Notes under the pieces: model-generated
The model's database searches: none
What the model saw: only the letters and a program-made list of their open reading frames with translations
What the model was told of the DNA's origin: nothing
Shown here: positions 1 to 11,915 of the stretch, in pieces
How positions within the stretch are numbered: the stretch's first letter is position 1
How the letters are laid out: the number at the start of each line of letters is the position of its first letter
Program-made: the position numbers and the translations under genes
Assembly (NCBI GenBank): GCA_024734495.1
Contig: JALMQS010000085.1
Location: 19,640,021-19,704,020 of the forward strand
Source: Forficula auricularia
Lineage: Eukaryota; Arthropoda; Insecta; Dermaptera; Forficulidae
Length of the DNA: 64,000 nucleotides
Reading direction: 5' to 3'

Positions 1-494
1 ATGGGTGTTTTGGCCTCAAGGCTTCAACGGGAATATTCAAACCCAATGGAAACTGTACCATGTAACTGATCCGATGTATTCGTGTGGGTGTGAAAGGGTA
101 GTTCACCAAAAGAATTATAAAAAGGCTTTGATTTTCATGAAGTTACAATTATATAATACTAGAATTAGAGCTTACACAAAATTTGATCATTTACTAACTA
201 ACGTAGGTACTATCTAACTGACATTTTGACAAAAAATTAAATATAATTTTTTTGATCTTCTCTCTGAGGATTTCTTGTAGATCAAAACTATTTCGCTCAA
301 TTTTTTTATCAAAATAGTTTGAGTCTTTTTTTGAGATTTTTCGAAAAAATAAAATAAAATACTTTTTTAACTCACGATTACAACTCTTGACCTCCCATAT
401 GGTAAAGTAAAAATATTTTATTTGATCACTAGTTATTCTAAAACATGACACTAGGATTTTTTTTATTTTTATATAAAAACTCACAACAAGCACG
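1..494. other. AT-rich stretch, no gene recognised
   Basis: The first 217 bases hold an open frame of about 70 codons that matches nothing I know. The rest is very AT-rich with many stops in all frames. Part of it may be an eroded upstream portion of the reverse-transcriptase remnant that follows, but I cannot align it. Confidence 0.4.
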
Positions 495-1281
495 GATCTA
501 GACACAGCTTCTAATAAACTACAAGAACGACTTGACACCATTCAAAACTGGTTTCATAGATGGAGGATCATGTAAACGAAACAAAATCTACTCATATCAC
601 CTTCACTAATAAAAAAATCACATGACCAACCATCTTCCTGAATTACAAAATCATTCCATATAGTATGTTAACTCGGTAAAGTATCTTGGACTGCACCTCG
701 ACTTACGTGGAAAATTCATGTAGGCAAAAAAAGAAACGAACTTAATATTAAATATAAAAAAATGTATTTGCTGTTAGGAAAAAATTCACATCTTGCATTA
801 AAAACAAAATTTTTACTTTACAATTCAATACTCAAGCCAATATGGTTGTATGGTTATCAAATCTGGGGCACAGCCAGTGAATCTAACTTGAGTAATATTC
901 AAAGAGCCCAATCGAAAATTCTCAGAGGCATATCAAATGCCCCCTGGTATATTACAAATGAAAGACTACACATTGATCTTGATGTACCATGAGTTAAAGA
1001 GGTCATAAGCAATCAATTCATTAAACACAAAAGAAAACTGGAAAATCACACAAATATATCTGCCATCGTTCTTCTGGAAAACAGTGACACAATCAGAAGA
1101 AGATGTACTGGATTCAGAAAATCGAAGAATTAACTTTTAACTGGAAAAATAAATTCAATTAGGGAAGTAATCACTGGATGACCGTCCCTTCAAGTCCATT
1201 TCTATATAATCAATTTTATTTAAAGTTATATGTAATTTTTAAGCTGATTGTAAATAAATAAGTAATAATAATTAAAAAAAA
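495..1281 (+). pseudogene. Jockey-like non-LTR retrotransposon, RT C-terminal remnant
   Basis: Translating in shifting frames gives the C-terminal part of a Jockey-clade reverse transcriptase: DTASNKLQERLD, then NWFHRWRIMVNETKS, VKYLGLHLD, LTWKIHVGKKRNEL, LYNSILKPIWLYGYQIWG, SNIQRAQSKILR and NAPWYITNERLH. These are the RT thumb and the conserved QIWG region typical of Jockey elements. The frame is broken by a shift near 572, a stop near 628, a shift near 700 and a stop at 990-992; the reading resumes as VKEVISNQFIKHKRKLENH and ends near 1133. The 3' untranslated part ends in an A-rich tail at about 1265-1281. The polymerase palm is absent, so this is a 5'-truncated dead copy. A minus-strand sibling lies at 23507-24600. 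Family assignment is confident at the clade level only. Confidence 0.88.
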
Positions 1282-2209
1282 ATATTCAAACTGTTAGCCT
1301 AATGTCCACAGCAGCCAAATAGAAAAAAACAAAACAAAAAAAAAAACAACTAAAATTATGAAAACATGACAAAAAAGTCGTTTATTCTCAAAAATTCTTG
1401 AAAGTCCAAAAAAACCGTAATAAGGGGGTTTTTAAAATCTCCAAATGTGTTTGATTTTTTTTTTTAGATCGGTGGACATGTAAAAAAAAAATTGAAAAGT
1501 CCTACAATTGAAAAATGACGAAAGGATTTTTTTTTCGCTCTCTACTATTAGTCACAATCCTTAAATAGGAGACCCGACCATTTCTCATTCAATCGATTTT
1601 TCTGGCACACCGCAGAATGGTTTCCCCCATTTCCCTCTATGGATACTACTATGGTATTTATTTTGATTATTTAGAGGCAATAATCCCCCTCAAGTCTTAT
1701 TTTTAAGAAACACGGTATTTTGAACGTTTAACACCCTTTAACAGTCAAATTTGATAAGAATCGAACTAACGTTTTCGTCAAATCATTTATCCCTATGGCC
1801 TCTAAGAACTGGAGCTCGCCTGAAAACGAATTATGCTGATATGACAGAACTTACCGTTAGAACTTCTTTCATTATAATTACCCATTCTAATTTTTACCAT
1901 TAGACTCTAAAATTTTAAAATTTTCTATTTATTCTATTTAATTAGAAAACCCTATGGTCATATAGTAATACAAGTTGATTATATTAATCTTAATTTTCAG
2001 ATCCTTCCAGATTATTTTGGCAAACCGAATGTTATTCTGAATCATTTTTTTTTTATTAATCTCATAAATTTTTTTCTAATATTAAATAATAATAATTATA
2101 ATATTGATTCAGTATTTTACTGAAAGTAGCACTTGAACAAAAAAACTCAATTAAAACCTCTTAAACTAGATAAAATAAAAATCTGTTAATCAACATCACT
2201 TTTTATAAA
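1282..2209. other. No gene recognised
   Basis: AT-rich sequence with poly(A), poly(T) and short homopolymer runs. I see no open frame of note, no inverted repeat and no repeat shared with the rest of the window. Confidence 0.4.
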
Positions 2210-2335
2210 TGAAGTCCCTGAGCACTGAGTGATGCTCGGTAACTTTTGCTTCAGTTAAAAGTATATATTAATATTATTTTTAATTTAAAATTCTGATAAA
2301 AAGATAGATTTTTATTTGGATTCACAATTAAATAA
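2210..2335 (-). mobile_element. Helitron-like element, 3' terminal fragment
   Basis: About 120 bases here match the 3' end of the Helitron-like copies at 19711-20535 and 21387-22141. They share the GATGCTCGGTAACTTTT block, a CAGTTAAAAG block and the following ATATTATTTTTAATTTAAAATT stretch. The short hairpin (GAGC-type arms around GATG) is mutated: the left arm reads GAGTGA. No matching 5' end follows, so only the 3' part is supported. Confidence 0.55.
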
Positions 2336-2734
2336 AAAAAATATGTGCGTGGAATCCATGCCCGAGAAAAGTGAATCTTTTTTCTATTGATATACTATAT
2401 GTACTTTCTAATGGATGGAGGTTTACAAATTGTATCGAATTTCGTAGCTCTGAGCTTTATGGTTGGAAACGCATGGGGTTACATTCTTACCCACGTAAAC
2501 ATCAACTTCCGATAGTTCTATTTTAGTCAAAATCTTGTGGTACTTCTTGTAGCCTCTAGATAGCTTAAGTTTCATATTTCAAGGCTCTGAGACTTACCGA
2601 AGGCGAGATATGAACGATTAAAATATTTATTTTGCGACATGACTAATTTACACCCCTTCCTTTATTTCAATCGGATTAAAATTTATACACGACTAATAAT
2701 TCATGAGACTTGATAAGTACACCAATTTTTAGCT

Positions 2735-2872
2735 AAATCGTTATAGCTGTTTTTGAGAAACCGATTCTATATATATATATATATATACAAGAATTGCTCA
2801 TATAATAATATAAGATATATTATAGGTACGGAACCCTGTATATGCGAGCCCGACTCGAACTAGCCCACTTTA
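2735..2872. repeat. Dispersed repeat fragment with (TA)n and an 'acggaaccct' motif
   Basis: The segment at 2735-2770 (GTTTTTGAGAAACCGATTC) recurs as its reverse complement at about 23220-23260. It is followed by a short (TA)n tract at 2768-2789. The stretch at 2824-2870 carries TACGGAACCCTGTATATGC and GAGCCCGACTCGAACT, which resembles from memory the end of a widespread arthropod repeat whose other end starts TTTTTAGGGTTC (compare 55493). The class is unknown to me. Confidence 0.4.
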
Positions 2873-3589
2873 TTATTTCTGGCTGCAAAAATGCAAAACT
2901 AATGTGTCTTTTCTATAAAATATGGCAATATATCTTTTAATTACAAAACAAGAAATGAATCACATCTCAAAAATATTTTTTAGAAGAAATATTATTGAGA
3001 TGAGTAGCTAAGAGAATTCGAAACGTTGATGGAACCGAATTGATTTGCTCATCTTCCAAAGCGAGTTCAATTATTCCACTCTTTGCCTCGGTATCAGACA
3101 CAGCGCTGATGAATTGGAATCTCTAAACAGGGAATTTATGTATCAAATTATCTCTTTATCCCTAAGATTAAAAGATTGCTGGGGATGGCATGAATACGTA
3201 GCAAGGCAATTAACTTTCCAGTTGAAACAAATAATGTCACTGAACAGTTTAACAGAGCATCAAATCTAACAATAATTATGTTTAACATTTCAGTCGATTG
3301 TTGTATCTGTTTTCTTAACATTCTAAAAGTCAACTCCAAAACTTTTTACAATAAAAATATCAAAAAGGGAAAGTAGTCATTAGTTAGTGTGACCACCTTT
3401 GGTATTACAACAAAAACAAATTTACCTACATCCATCGGGTATTTGAACCCATGAGAATTATTAAATAAAATATTTATCATTAAAAAGACCGATTGTGAAG
3501 GTCAAACCATAGAAACTATAGAAATAAATTCATATATTCAAATTTATTTTTCTTATTCAGCTTCATAATAAGTATTAAATATATCAATT
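2873..3589. other. No gene recognised
   Basis: Contains a 74-codon open stretch at 3045-3269 without an ATG that matches no family I know, then AT-rich sequence. No repeat relationship was found. Confidence 0.35.
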
Positions 3590-3905
3590 TTTCAGAGGAA
3601 AAGGAACAATAATACTAAATTTTATATTAAACGACCACAATAGCGACGTTTCACTGATTTATTCCAGGATCACGATCCGAAGTTGAGAGTGTGCAGTGAA
3701 TTCTTGAAGTTACTATCGCTACTCTAAATAAATATTGGTGTTGTGTGAGTAAAGTTTATTCAAATCTATAAATGTATAACTGAGCCGACAAAGTGTTTAG
3801 AAGAAATTTGATCAAGAGCCTGAAGAAGCTGGAATATATCAGCGAAACGTCGATATTGATCGTTTGATAGAAAACTTCAGTATTATTATTCCTTTTCCTT
3901 TGAAA
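3590..3905. repeat. Penelope-type terminal segment pair, inverted
   Basis: The left arm (about 3592-3680) and right arm (about 3810-3905) are imperfect reverse complements. Both carry an AGGAAAAGGAACAATAATACT-like block, the left on plus and the right on minus, and both hold GAAACGTCG. The right arm contains a near-complete hammerhead-like RNA (3810-3861). The left arm has lost its CTGAAGA box. Head-to-head partial terminal repeats are characteristic of Penelope-like insertions, but no coding remnant is visible here. Confidence 0.6.
3810..3861 (+). ncRNA. Hammerhead-ribozyme-like RNA (Penelope type)
   Basis: Order seen: stem I 5' strand GATCAAGAGC (3810-3819), CTGAAGA box (3820-3826), one extra A, stem II GCTG paired with CAGC around an 8-base loop, GAAACGTC (3844-3851), then stem I 3' strand GATATTGATC. 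Stem I pairs at 8 of 10 positions. CTGAnGA and GAAA are the invariant hammerhead boxes. Stem III is reduced to the self-complementary ACGT, which could pair only between two molecules. Expected cleavage is after the C of ACGTC. Activity is inferred, not shown. Confidence 0.6.
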
Positions 3906-3956
3906 AATTAATCTATTTAATTCAAATTTATATTCGATATATATAGTATATTTTTA

Positions 3957-4050
3957 TGTTTATTAGCATTAAGCAGAGGATAGCCTGATTGATTTCTCTT
4001 TATGAATCAACAACACTGCTACACTCGGAAAAACAAAATATTTTCTAAGA
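3957..4050 (-). repeat. GCAGAG-hairpin dispersed repeat, copy 1
   Basis: Member of a family found about ten times in the window. It carries the block AAGCAGAGGA, then GATTTCTCTTTATGAATCAA, then ACTCGG and AAAACAAAAT. Read on the minus strand, a GCAG-type arm, a TTGATTC...GAAATC inner segment and a CTCTGC-type closing arm form a stem. This copy has one mutated arm (ACACTGC). Confidence 0.55.
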
Positions 4051-4935
4051 AAATTAACCTATCCACCCCTTTTCTCCACCTATTGGATTTTTGCTTGTTA
4101 TAAAACTCGCACCTCAAGTAGTAGCTTTTGTAATGAAAGTTGAAATTAAGAATGTCCGGGCATTGATGGGGCATAAGTTAATCGGAGCGCTTCCGTTAGA
4201 ACAAAAGGTATAAAATATGTTTTAGAATCATTGCCGAACTTAGCATAGCAAAACAAATTCCCCAGTGATTTCCAAGACAATGCTCTGTTGTCATCTCTTG
4301 TGATTAGACCATCATGCTGCTCTAAACAAGACGCCATCAGAGACCTACTTTAGAAATGTAATCCTCCCCAAACGCTCTCTAATCTATTCATCTACGCATT
4401 AATCGCTTCCAGCTCTCATTTTTATCTTTACCCAAATAATCTAATCTGACAAACTGTTCTTCGTGTTATTTTCATAGATTCAAGTTGAGGGGATTGAATG
4501 TGAATTTTGAAAATATAAAATATGCATATTGCAACGGGGAAATCATATGATTATTACATAATTCAAGAAGTTTTTTGATTATTTTTTAAATGAAAGAGAT
4601 CACAACTTGAGCTTCAACCGAAATTGAATGTGCAATCTCTTTAGTTTATTACTCAAATGCAGTAACAAGTTACGCCATCTGGTTTTAAAATTAAACTATA
4701 TATTAAATATGAATGTTTTATCTAATTATCATAATAAGTGAAAACGAATAGCGAAGATTTAATTTGTACCCGGCGGCTTTAGCTAGATACTACTAGATAA
4801 TCAACTATCGCATAAAGGGATTCATTATCGGCTAACTTTGCTTTGGGGTGTGGCTTCTTTTCATATAACGAATACATAATTTTCATGTTTATCTTGGCAT
4901 ATCTACCATATTTGCTCAATTGACATAGACAAGAT
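4051..4935. other. No gene recognised
   Basis: The part at 4140-4380 is less AT-rich than its surroundings and apparently single-copy in this window, but has no recognisable protein and no splice-bounded open frame I can defend. Confidence 0.35.
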
Positions 4936-5272
4936 TTGTTGATCCTATACTGCACTTATACAACAACAGATTACCCCTACTTTATTTTTTTGTTTATTCA
5001 ATTTTTTTTTCATTTATATTTATTTATTTATTTTCACTTATTATTATTTAGATTATTTTGTGGTAAAAATTTGGAGGCACCATGTATGAAGATTTTCTAC
5101 TTGGTATTCATATTATAATTTAGTTATTTATTTATTTTCAATTATCGTTATTATTGTTATTATTATTATTATATATTTTTTGAGATAAAATTTTAAACGT
5201 GTTTTTGTTAGTTTGTTCTTTTCTTATATTTTGTTTAATTTAACAAAATATAAATAAATAAATAAATAAAAA
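4936..5272 (+). repeat. T-rich low-complexity block ending in an (AAAT)n tail
   Basis: T-rich sequence with TTATT and GTTATTATT runs, ending in AAATATAAATAAATAAATAA at about 5235-5272. A terminal AAAT tract after T-rich sequence resembles a LINE 3' untranslated region with its tail, as at 12430-12828. No coding part is left. Confidence 0.35.
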
Positions 5273-5374
5273 CTTATCAGGTTCGTTAGTTTTATTACCC
5301 ATTACATGATTTCTAATCACAGGTGTGACATGCTTTAATTTTTCAAGATGATTGATTTAAGCCCAGAAAAGCCA

Positions 5375-5490
5375 ATAGATCTTGGATCAACGTAGGCTGC
5401 CAACATAGTCTTGGTGTTGGATACATGTAGGCTACCAATATAGCCTTGGTACTGGGTCGTGCAGGTTGCCAACATAGTTTCAGCCCAGGA
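5375..5490. repeat. Degenerate minisatellite, unit about 35 bp
   Basis: Three to four successive units begin GGCTGCCAACATAG, GGCTACCAATATAG and GGTTGCCAACATAG, spaced about 34-35 bases apart, each followed by a diverged CTTGGT-like segment. A further eroded unit (CAATATAGGCTGCC) follows near 5505. Confidence 0.6.
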
Positions 5491-5993
5491 ACTATATGGT
5501 ACCAATATAGGCTGCCTATATGGTTTCGACATAGTATGCCCGCTCCAGTTTGATGATGGTTCCTATATAGGGAAACTATATTATAGTATAAATACGTTTT
5601 GTTTTACTAGGGTAGTTAGCTTTAATTTAACATTAATCATCATGAGGTCTTTTCCGATATTCGACTTTTTAATATAATTGTAAGCACTTTAGTGATTTTT
5701 AAATTAAAATTTTTCTTTTTGATTGCTTTTCATGGTTAAAATAATAGCGACGAAATAAAATAACACATACAGAGATAGAGATGAAAATACAACTGGCAGA
5801 TAGACGGACATGTAACCGAAACAACTCACTCGCTGCACTTTAAGGAATTCCACAAGATTTCCTTTCTAAGAAGAGGCTTAATAGAAATTAATAAAATATT
5901 GATAGCAAGCAAAATTAAACATTTTAAATATATTGAAACAAGTATTTTCCTTCTCTCACATCTCTGCATGTTATGTAATTAGATGGATCATCC
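5491..5993. other. No gene recognised
   Basis: After the minisatellite the sequence is AT-rich without a recognisable frame or repeat. Confidence 0.35.
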
Positions 5994-7345
5994 ATAATAT
6001 CGATCACCTCTGTTCTTTCCAAAATAATGGAATTGGTCATAAACCAACACGTCCTTCATCACTTAGAAAACAATAAATTAATTCACGATAGGCAACATGG
6101 ATTCAGACAAAATCGTTCCACAGGCGTCATCTCAACCTATGTCACCCACACCTGGAACAATACCCTAGAGGCCGGAAAAGAAACCCTCGCTGTAGCCCTT
6201 GATATCTCCAAATCTTTTGACCAGGTTTGCACAAAAATCTTCTTGCCAAACATCCAGCCTTTGGATTCACACCAACACTTCGCAAATGGATAGAAAGCTT
6301 TCTGACAAACCGAAGTATAAAAGTTGTGGTGGATGGAACATCATCTGAATCGTTCTCCACAAACTCTGGTGTTCCCCAAGGCTCTGTAATCTCCTCCACA
6401 CTCTTCCTAATTTATATAAACGACCTTATTGATCAAACGGCAAACCCCACTCATTGTTACGCCGACGATAGCACTCTACACGGCAAACCCTCTCTCCCGA
6501 ATAATCGAATCAATGTTGCCTCCTCAATTACTCTCGACCTAGACAAACTGAATAAATGGGGCTCTCAAAATTTAGTTAACTTTAATTCAAACAAGACTCA
6601 ATGTTGTCTAATTTCTAGGCGCGAAAATAGAGATTTCCCTGATATTCACTTCGATTCGAATACCCTGAAAATGTGTGACAACCTATCCATGTTGGGCGTC
6701 TCTGTCGCATCTGACCTGTCTTGGAATGAACACATCTCCTCTGTGGCGAAATCTGCAGCAAGGAAGATTGGCTTCTTATTCAGGTCCAAGCGATTTTACA
6801 AACCCCTACAACTTCTCACCATCTACAAGGCCCAAATCCGCCCTGTCTCGAATACGGCTCTCATCTATGGAGAGGAGCCTCAAAATATTCTCTTGCTACC
6901 CTGATGCAATTCAGAAACGAGCCGTCAGGCTAATTGACGATTCTACCCTCACCGACTCCCTCGACTCGCTGGCTCATCGAAGAAATGTCTCTGCCCTTTC
7001 CCTTTTCTATAGATACTATCACGGCAGGTGCTCTGATGAGATAAAATCAATAATTCCCCCAAAGCATGCTTTGCACGTAGCACGCGTTTTGCCGACTCCC
7101 AACACTCTCTTCGCGGTCAAATTAGAAAGTGCCGGACCACTTCATTCGCAAATACATATATCCCCATGACTTCAAGGAACTGGAACTCTCTCCCAGCCTC
7201 CATCTTTCCCAGCACCTATAATCTTCAAACCTTCAAAAACCGGAGTGCATAGACACCTACGTCTACACCCTCTCACTTATCAACTTTCCCTTCTCTTCGG
7301 TAATGCAAGGGTCTTTCGAGATCCATAGGCTCGCCCAAAAAATCA
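5994..7345 (+). pseudogene. I/CR1-like non-LTR retrotransposon, RT remnant with 3' end
   Basis: Reverse transcriptase from the fingers to the C-terminus: ISITSVLSKIMELVINQH, DRQHGFRQNRSTG, ALDISKSFDQV (palm motif A region), then after a one-base shift near 6225 AFGFTPTLRKWIESFL, SGVPQGSVISSTLFLIYIND, and CYADDSTLHG with the catalytic YADD. It continues with NLVNFNSNKTQCC, LGVSVASDLSWNEH, LLTIYKAQIRP and, after a shift near 6850, IQKRAVRLIDDSTLTDSLD and YRYYHGRCSDEIKSIIPP. Later shifts break the tail, whose last recognisable coding part is NWNSLPASIFPSTYN-like. The 3' untranslated part with CTTCGGTAATGCAAGGGTC ends near 7345. The catalytic residues survive but at least four frame breaks make it dead. 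Relatives: 30966-31838 and 51924-52505. The clade label (I, Nimb or CR1 group) is approximate. Confidence 0.9.
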
Positions 7346-7768
<423 letters not shown>

Positions 7769-8510
7769 ATATAAGAGCAGTTATGAAGCGTTTGGTGCTG
7801 ATGTAGTCCCTTATTCTTTCTCAAAATGTCCCTCTCTTATATTTTTTTTTAATTTGATTTATTTCTATATAAAAGGAGCCTTTGTTTTAAGGACCCAAAA
7901 ATCAAAAATTTCCCATTTTTCGGTTCAAGGGTCAAATTTTGAAAAAAATGAAAAAAAATTCCGAGATATTTCAACAATAAACCTATCTACCAAAATTGAT
8001 TTTAAAACCCGAGGAGATAGAGGATTTTTAATATTTCAAAAATTTACCACAAAATGACTAATATCTCCCTTTCAGGGACAAATAGAACAAAATAATCAAA
8101 TATGTTGTTTTTGTTGTATTTTAATGCTTCACCTTTCTAAACTAAAACCCATATCTATATCTTTTTTTGGTTTAAGTGATTTGAAAAACTCTGAATACAG
8201 ATTTTGGACCCTTTCCCTCCTTTTGAGGTTCAAATTTCAAAATTCTCTTCTTAGCACACCCATAAATCGTAGAAAAAATACTTGCGCTCCGGAATTTCGT
8301 CTTTCTGGGTCCAGCAGTTTGGGCTATAGGTGAATGAATGAATAAATTTTTTGAAGGGAGAATGGTATAGGTTCTTGGAGAAACATATTTAAATAATGTA
8401 AATAAAATTTAGAAAAAATTGTGAAACGTACTTTTTATTTTTTTAATTTACTAAAATTTTTAAAATTGATGAATAAATGATGATGAATGAAAAGTCACCT
8501 TCTTTTGTAT
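7769..8510. other. No gene recognised
   Basis: AT-rich. Two loosely similar blocks, near 7890 and 8205, have a GGACCC...CAAATTT pattern. No coding remnant was identified. Confidence 0.35.
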
Positions 8511-8512
8511 TA

Positions 8513-9848
8513 CTTTATCCAATGCGAAGCATGGGAGGGGGTATTGGAGTCGCTCTCGCGGCAAGCGCGACTTCAGAGGGTCCTCAGGTGAAGACTACGG
8601 AACCCATAGACTCAATTAGGGTCACAAATTGAAGTATTCAATGAGATTGAATTTTGGCACGTGACGGTTTTGCCAAAAATTACCTGGAATCTCGTCGAGA
8701 GGCCAAAAAGTGCGATTTTTTTTGGAAGTGCGTCCGGATGGATGGATGGATATATGTGTTATCGTTTTTTTCGTCACGATCTTTCCCACACCATTGGGCC
8801 GATTGAAATGAAATTGAAAACCTACCATCAGTTTAACAAAATGAAGCGATGATTAGTTTTTGGCTACATATCGGCCTACAAACATTAGTACTTTATTTCA
8901 GTACTTTTTAGTTTTTTCTAAATATCTTGAAAATGACTTAACTCAATTTTGATGAAATTTAATATCCTAATTAAGTACCTTAGGGACCACAAAAAAGGTT
9001 AAATAAAGTTTTTAGTAAAATTATATTTTTAAAAGTACTTTACTCAAGAACATATTAATATTTCAAATGAATTTGGATAAAGTTTAGCAACGATCCGTTG
9101 CAGTTTATTTATATATTATATGTATAATTAAAGTTAAAACTACCTTTAACCTTTTTATAATTCGACCAATAAATTATAAACTCAGTGATCAATTTTTAGT
9201 TTTTTTATTATTGATGATAAATTATGTATGGAATTGATTTGATGCATAAATAAACTGCAGCGGATCGTTGCTAAACTTTATCCAAATTCATTTGAAATAT
9301 TAATATGTTCTAGAGTAAAGTACTTTAAAATATAATTTTACTAAAAACTTTATTTAACCTTTTTTGTGGTTCCCAAGGTACTTAATTAGGATATTAAATT
9401 TCATCAAAATTGGTTAAGTCATTTTCAAGATATTTAGAAAAAACTAAAAAGTACTGAAATAAAGTACTAATGTTTGTGGACCGATATGTACCAAAAACTA
9501 ATCAGCGCTTCATTTTGTTAAAATACTGGTAGGTTTTCAATTTCAATTCATTCGGTGCAACGGTGTGGAAAAATTCGTGGACGAAAAAAACGATAACACA
9601 CACACATACATCCATCCATCCATCCGCACGCACTTCCAAAAAAAATGGCACTTTTGGCCTCTCGGCGAGATCCCAGGTAATTTTTGGCAAAACCGTCACG
9701 TGCTAAAATTCAATCTCATTGAATACTTCAATTTGTGACCTTAATTGAGTCCATGGGTTCCGTAGTCTTTACCTGAGGACCCTTTGAAGTCGCGCTTTGC
9801 CGCGAGAGCGATTCCAATACTTTCTCCCATGCTTCGCATTGGATAAAG
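8513..9848. mobile_element. Foldback transposon with arms of about 600 bp
   Basis: The left arm (8513-9117) and right arm (about 9247-9848) are near-complete reverse complements, separated by about 130 bases. The ends read CTTTATCCAATGCGAAGCAT and its complement, and TA lies immediately outside each end (8511-8512 and 9849-9850), consistent with a TA target duplication. Each arm holds a GATG/CATC microsatellite and the blocks GGTTCCGTAGTCTT and GGCACGTGACGGTTTTGCC (or their complements). No transposase frame is present, so mobility would need a helper. The arms show many independent substitutions, so the insertion is old. A third arm without a partner lies at about 42695-43238. Confidence 0.85.
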
Positions 9849-9850
9849 TA

Positions 9851-10559
9851 AAAATATAAAAAAACTCAATACTAGAACTTATTAATGATTTCGAATTGTA
9901 AATATTCAAAGCTTGCTACTATCATGTTTTGAATCAAAATGACTACTTGCACATTTTGCTTGACCGCGAGCAGAGTGTTTCGAAAATCTTTCATCAGTTT
10001 TTATTATAGACTGTTTATGCTCACAAAACACGCGAAAGTATCTAATTACGTCGCCTTAGAACTTAAAAGATATTATAATACCTTATTCCTTGGATTTTAC
10101 GACTAGACGAACTTAATAGCGCGGTGTTTATGGGCGCATACTTCTCTCTCTACTGTGCTGGGGGATGTTAAAATTCTCAAGGCAAGGACTTGACGAATTA
10201 TTCTCTTTAATTACACGAATTATTATTACTTATTAAGTAGAGGGATTTTACATAGTGTCTTTTTTGCTTTAATTACTTAAATAAAAATTTCTGGCATGTT
10301 TTGTGCATATTCATAAGACTTTCACTTAAGAAAACAAAATACTATAAATAAAAAAATTGCCCAAATGCACTGTTCGCTTGGGACTCACGACAAAAGTGAT
10401 ACTTTCGTCATATATTTAAATATTTGTCCAGTAGTTTAATCATACTTTTAAATATTTCAGTTCATAAAGTTCATTTTTAATTAGATTATTAAATGAGTTG
10501 AGTTTGATCCTAAAAAGGCAAATAATTTTTTTGGCTCTTCCCCTTGCATTTTAAGTTCT
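9851..10559. other. No gene recognised
   Basis: AT-rich sequence without a recognisable frame or repeat. Confidence 0.35.
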
Positions 10560-10870
10560 TTAGGTGCTCAAGTAAGCAAAATCTGGTTGATTTTGGTCCC
10601 AAGGCCTAGAATTTTCATTTTCGATCCTCGCCCCATTTTGGGAGGTTAGTTTTGTAATGTCCAGTTTCCTAGGAGCCCTAAAATTATGTCTGCAAAATTT
10701 TGTTGAGTTGGGTCAAAAGGACTAGAATTTTCATTTTTAGACCGTTTTCTCATTTTTTTTGTCTGATTGGTTTTTGCATTTTTAAATCCCTAGGCCTCCA
10801 AAGATTATGTAGATATACAACATTTGGTTGAGTTTATTTTTTTGCCCCCACTCACATTTTGGGTAGTTAG
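10560..10870 (+). repeat. Degenerate tandem repeat, unit about 115-118 bp
   Basis: About three units. Each has a block like AAATCTGGTTGATTTTGGTC, then CTAGAATTTTCATTTT, then CCATTTTGGGAGGTTAGTTT, then GCATTTTTAA and a CCTAGG-containing segment. The same unit recurs on minus at 36360-36640, on plus at 37840-38130, and as a single unit near 48105-48185. Confidence 0.65.
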
Positions 10871-10982
10871 GTAGGTATCGAATTTCAAAAAAATCCTAAA
10901 ATAACTTTTTAGATATTTGTGAGTAGAAGTTTTAATTAGTGTAAGCAAATTGTAAGCATATTTTTCCTCTTTTGACACCCTT

Positions 10983-11080
10983 CGGGTTTATTTGTATCAA
11001 GCAGATGACAGCCTCATTGATTTCTCTTTATGAATCAAAAACTTTGCAAACAACTCGGCAAAACAAAATCTTTTCAATTA
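10983..11080 (-). repeat. GCAGAG-hairpin dispersed repeat, copy 2
   Basis: Plus-strand blocks ATCAAGCAGATGACAGCCTC, GATTTCTCTTTATGAATCAA and ACTCGGCAAAACAAAATC match the family consensus. The hairpin arm is mutated (GCAGAT), so the stem is weaker than in copies at 33024 and 50548. Confidence 0.55.
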
Positions 11081-11271
11081 AATGTCCATATTTAGCTGCT
11101 GATTTTAGAGGCTATCATTTATTTCATTTTAGTATGAAATTAAAAGAGTAAGGCTAAATCAACAGTATGGGATGAGAGTTCATTTCTGGAGAAAAGTCCC
11201 TTATTCTATAGATGTGATGTAAGAATACTAGAAAAATCATGATAACATAAGATCAAACCATATTTTTATTT

Positions 11272-11535
11272 TTACCAATATTCTTGTAGGTAATAAATAT
11301 TATATATTTCTATTGCATTGTTTTCAAAATGAATGTCTTGGATTTCCATTTTGCCGAGAGTAAGAAAGTCTGCATGGATTTGGCCTAAGCCTACATCGAG
11401 GATTACCCCTGCAGAGGAATTAGACAGATTTTCAGCCAACCTGGCTAGGACAGCTATTCCATCTCCTCTCTGACAACAAACTTTCTCATTTCTTTTCCTG
11501 CAATGATATATATATTTTCCTCCCCGCAATTTCAT
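11272..11535 (-). other. Unassigned 87-codon open frame
   Basis: A minus-strand open frame starting at an ATG (11535), in a locally less AT-rich island (about 11330-11700). The product is mixed-composition, with no signal peptide or membrane segment; a stretch reads GDGIAVLARLAENLSNSS. An AG-flanked acceptor-like site falls inside it, so it might be part of an exon. I recognise no family. It could equally be chance. Noted because it is one of the few islands that is neither a repeat nor low-complexity. Confidence 0.15.
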
Positions 11536-11849
11536 TTTACAGTGTATTTTCGTTGACAGTGTGGTAATGCGTCAGGTAGACTTTGGCCTGGCGACGAATT
11601 TCATTCGTCGACGTTTGCTTTTTCATTTCTTGGATCCCGACCAACAAGCCAGCATGCGGTTTTTGTTTTCAGAATCTTTATCGTTGGGCCAAAAACTCTT
11701 GAGCCTTTGTTAGGCACTAAATATTAAATTCAAGTCCTTTTATATTCTTTCCAAATAAATAATGGTAATTTTTTTTCTTGACGTTGTGAAAAAGATTCAA
11801 ATGAATGATTGGATAGGAAAAGAGTTCAAGTTCATAGTATTATGCATGC

Positions 11850-11915
11850 AGATGAAGAAAATTCAATAAAGAGAAATCAATGAGGTTGTCCTCTGTTTGA
11901 TTCAAATACAATATA
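11850..11915 (+). repeat. GCAGAG-hairpin dispersed repeat, truncated copy 3
   Basis: Holds AAAGAGAAATCAATGAGGTT then GTCCTCTGTTTGATTCAAAT, the downstream half of the family in the opposite orientation to copies 1 and 2. The upstream GCAGAG arm is replaced by unrelated sequence. Confidence 0.5.

Noticed and set aside
8661..9699. Similar 63-65 residue open frames in each arm of the foldback element, also at 42903-43097
   Set aside because: They start at GTG, not ATG, lie in inverted copies of one repeat, and include a microsatellite. Similarity follows from repeat homology; I see no sign of selection on protein.
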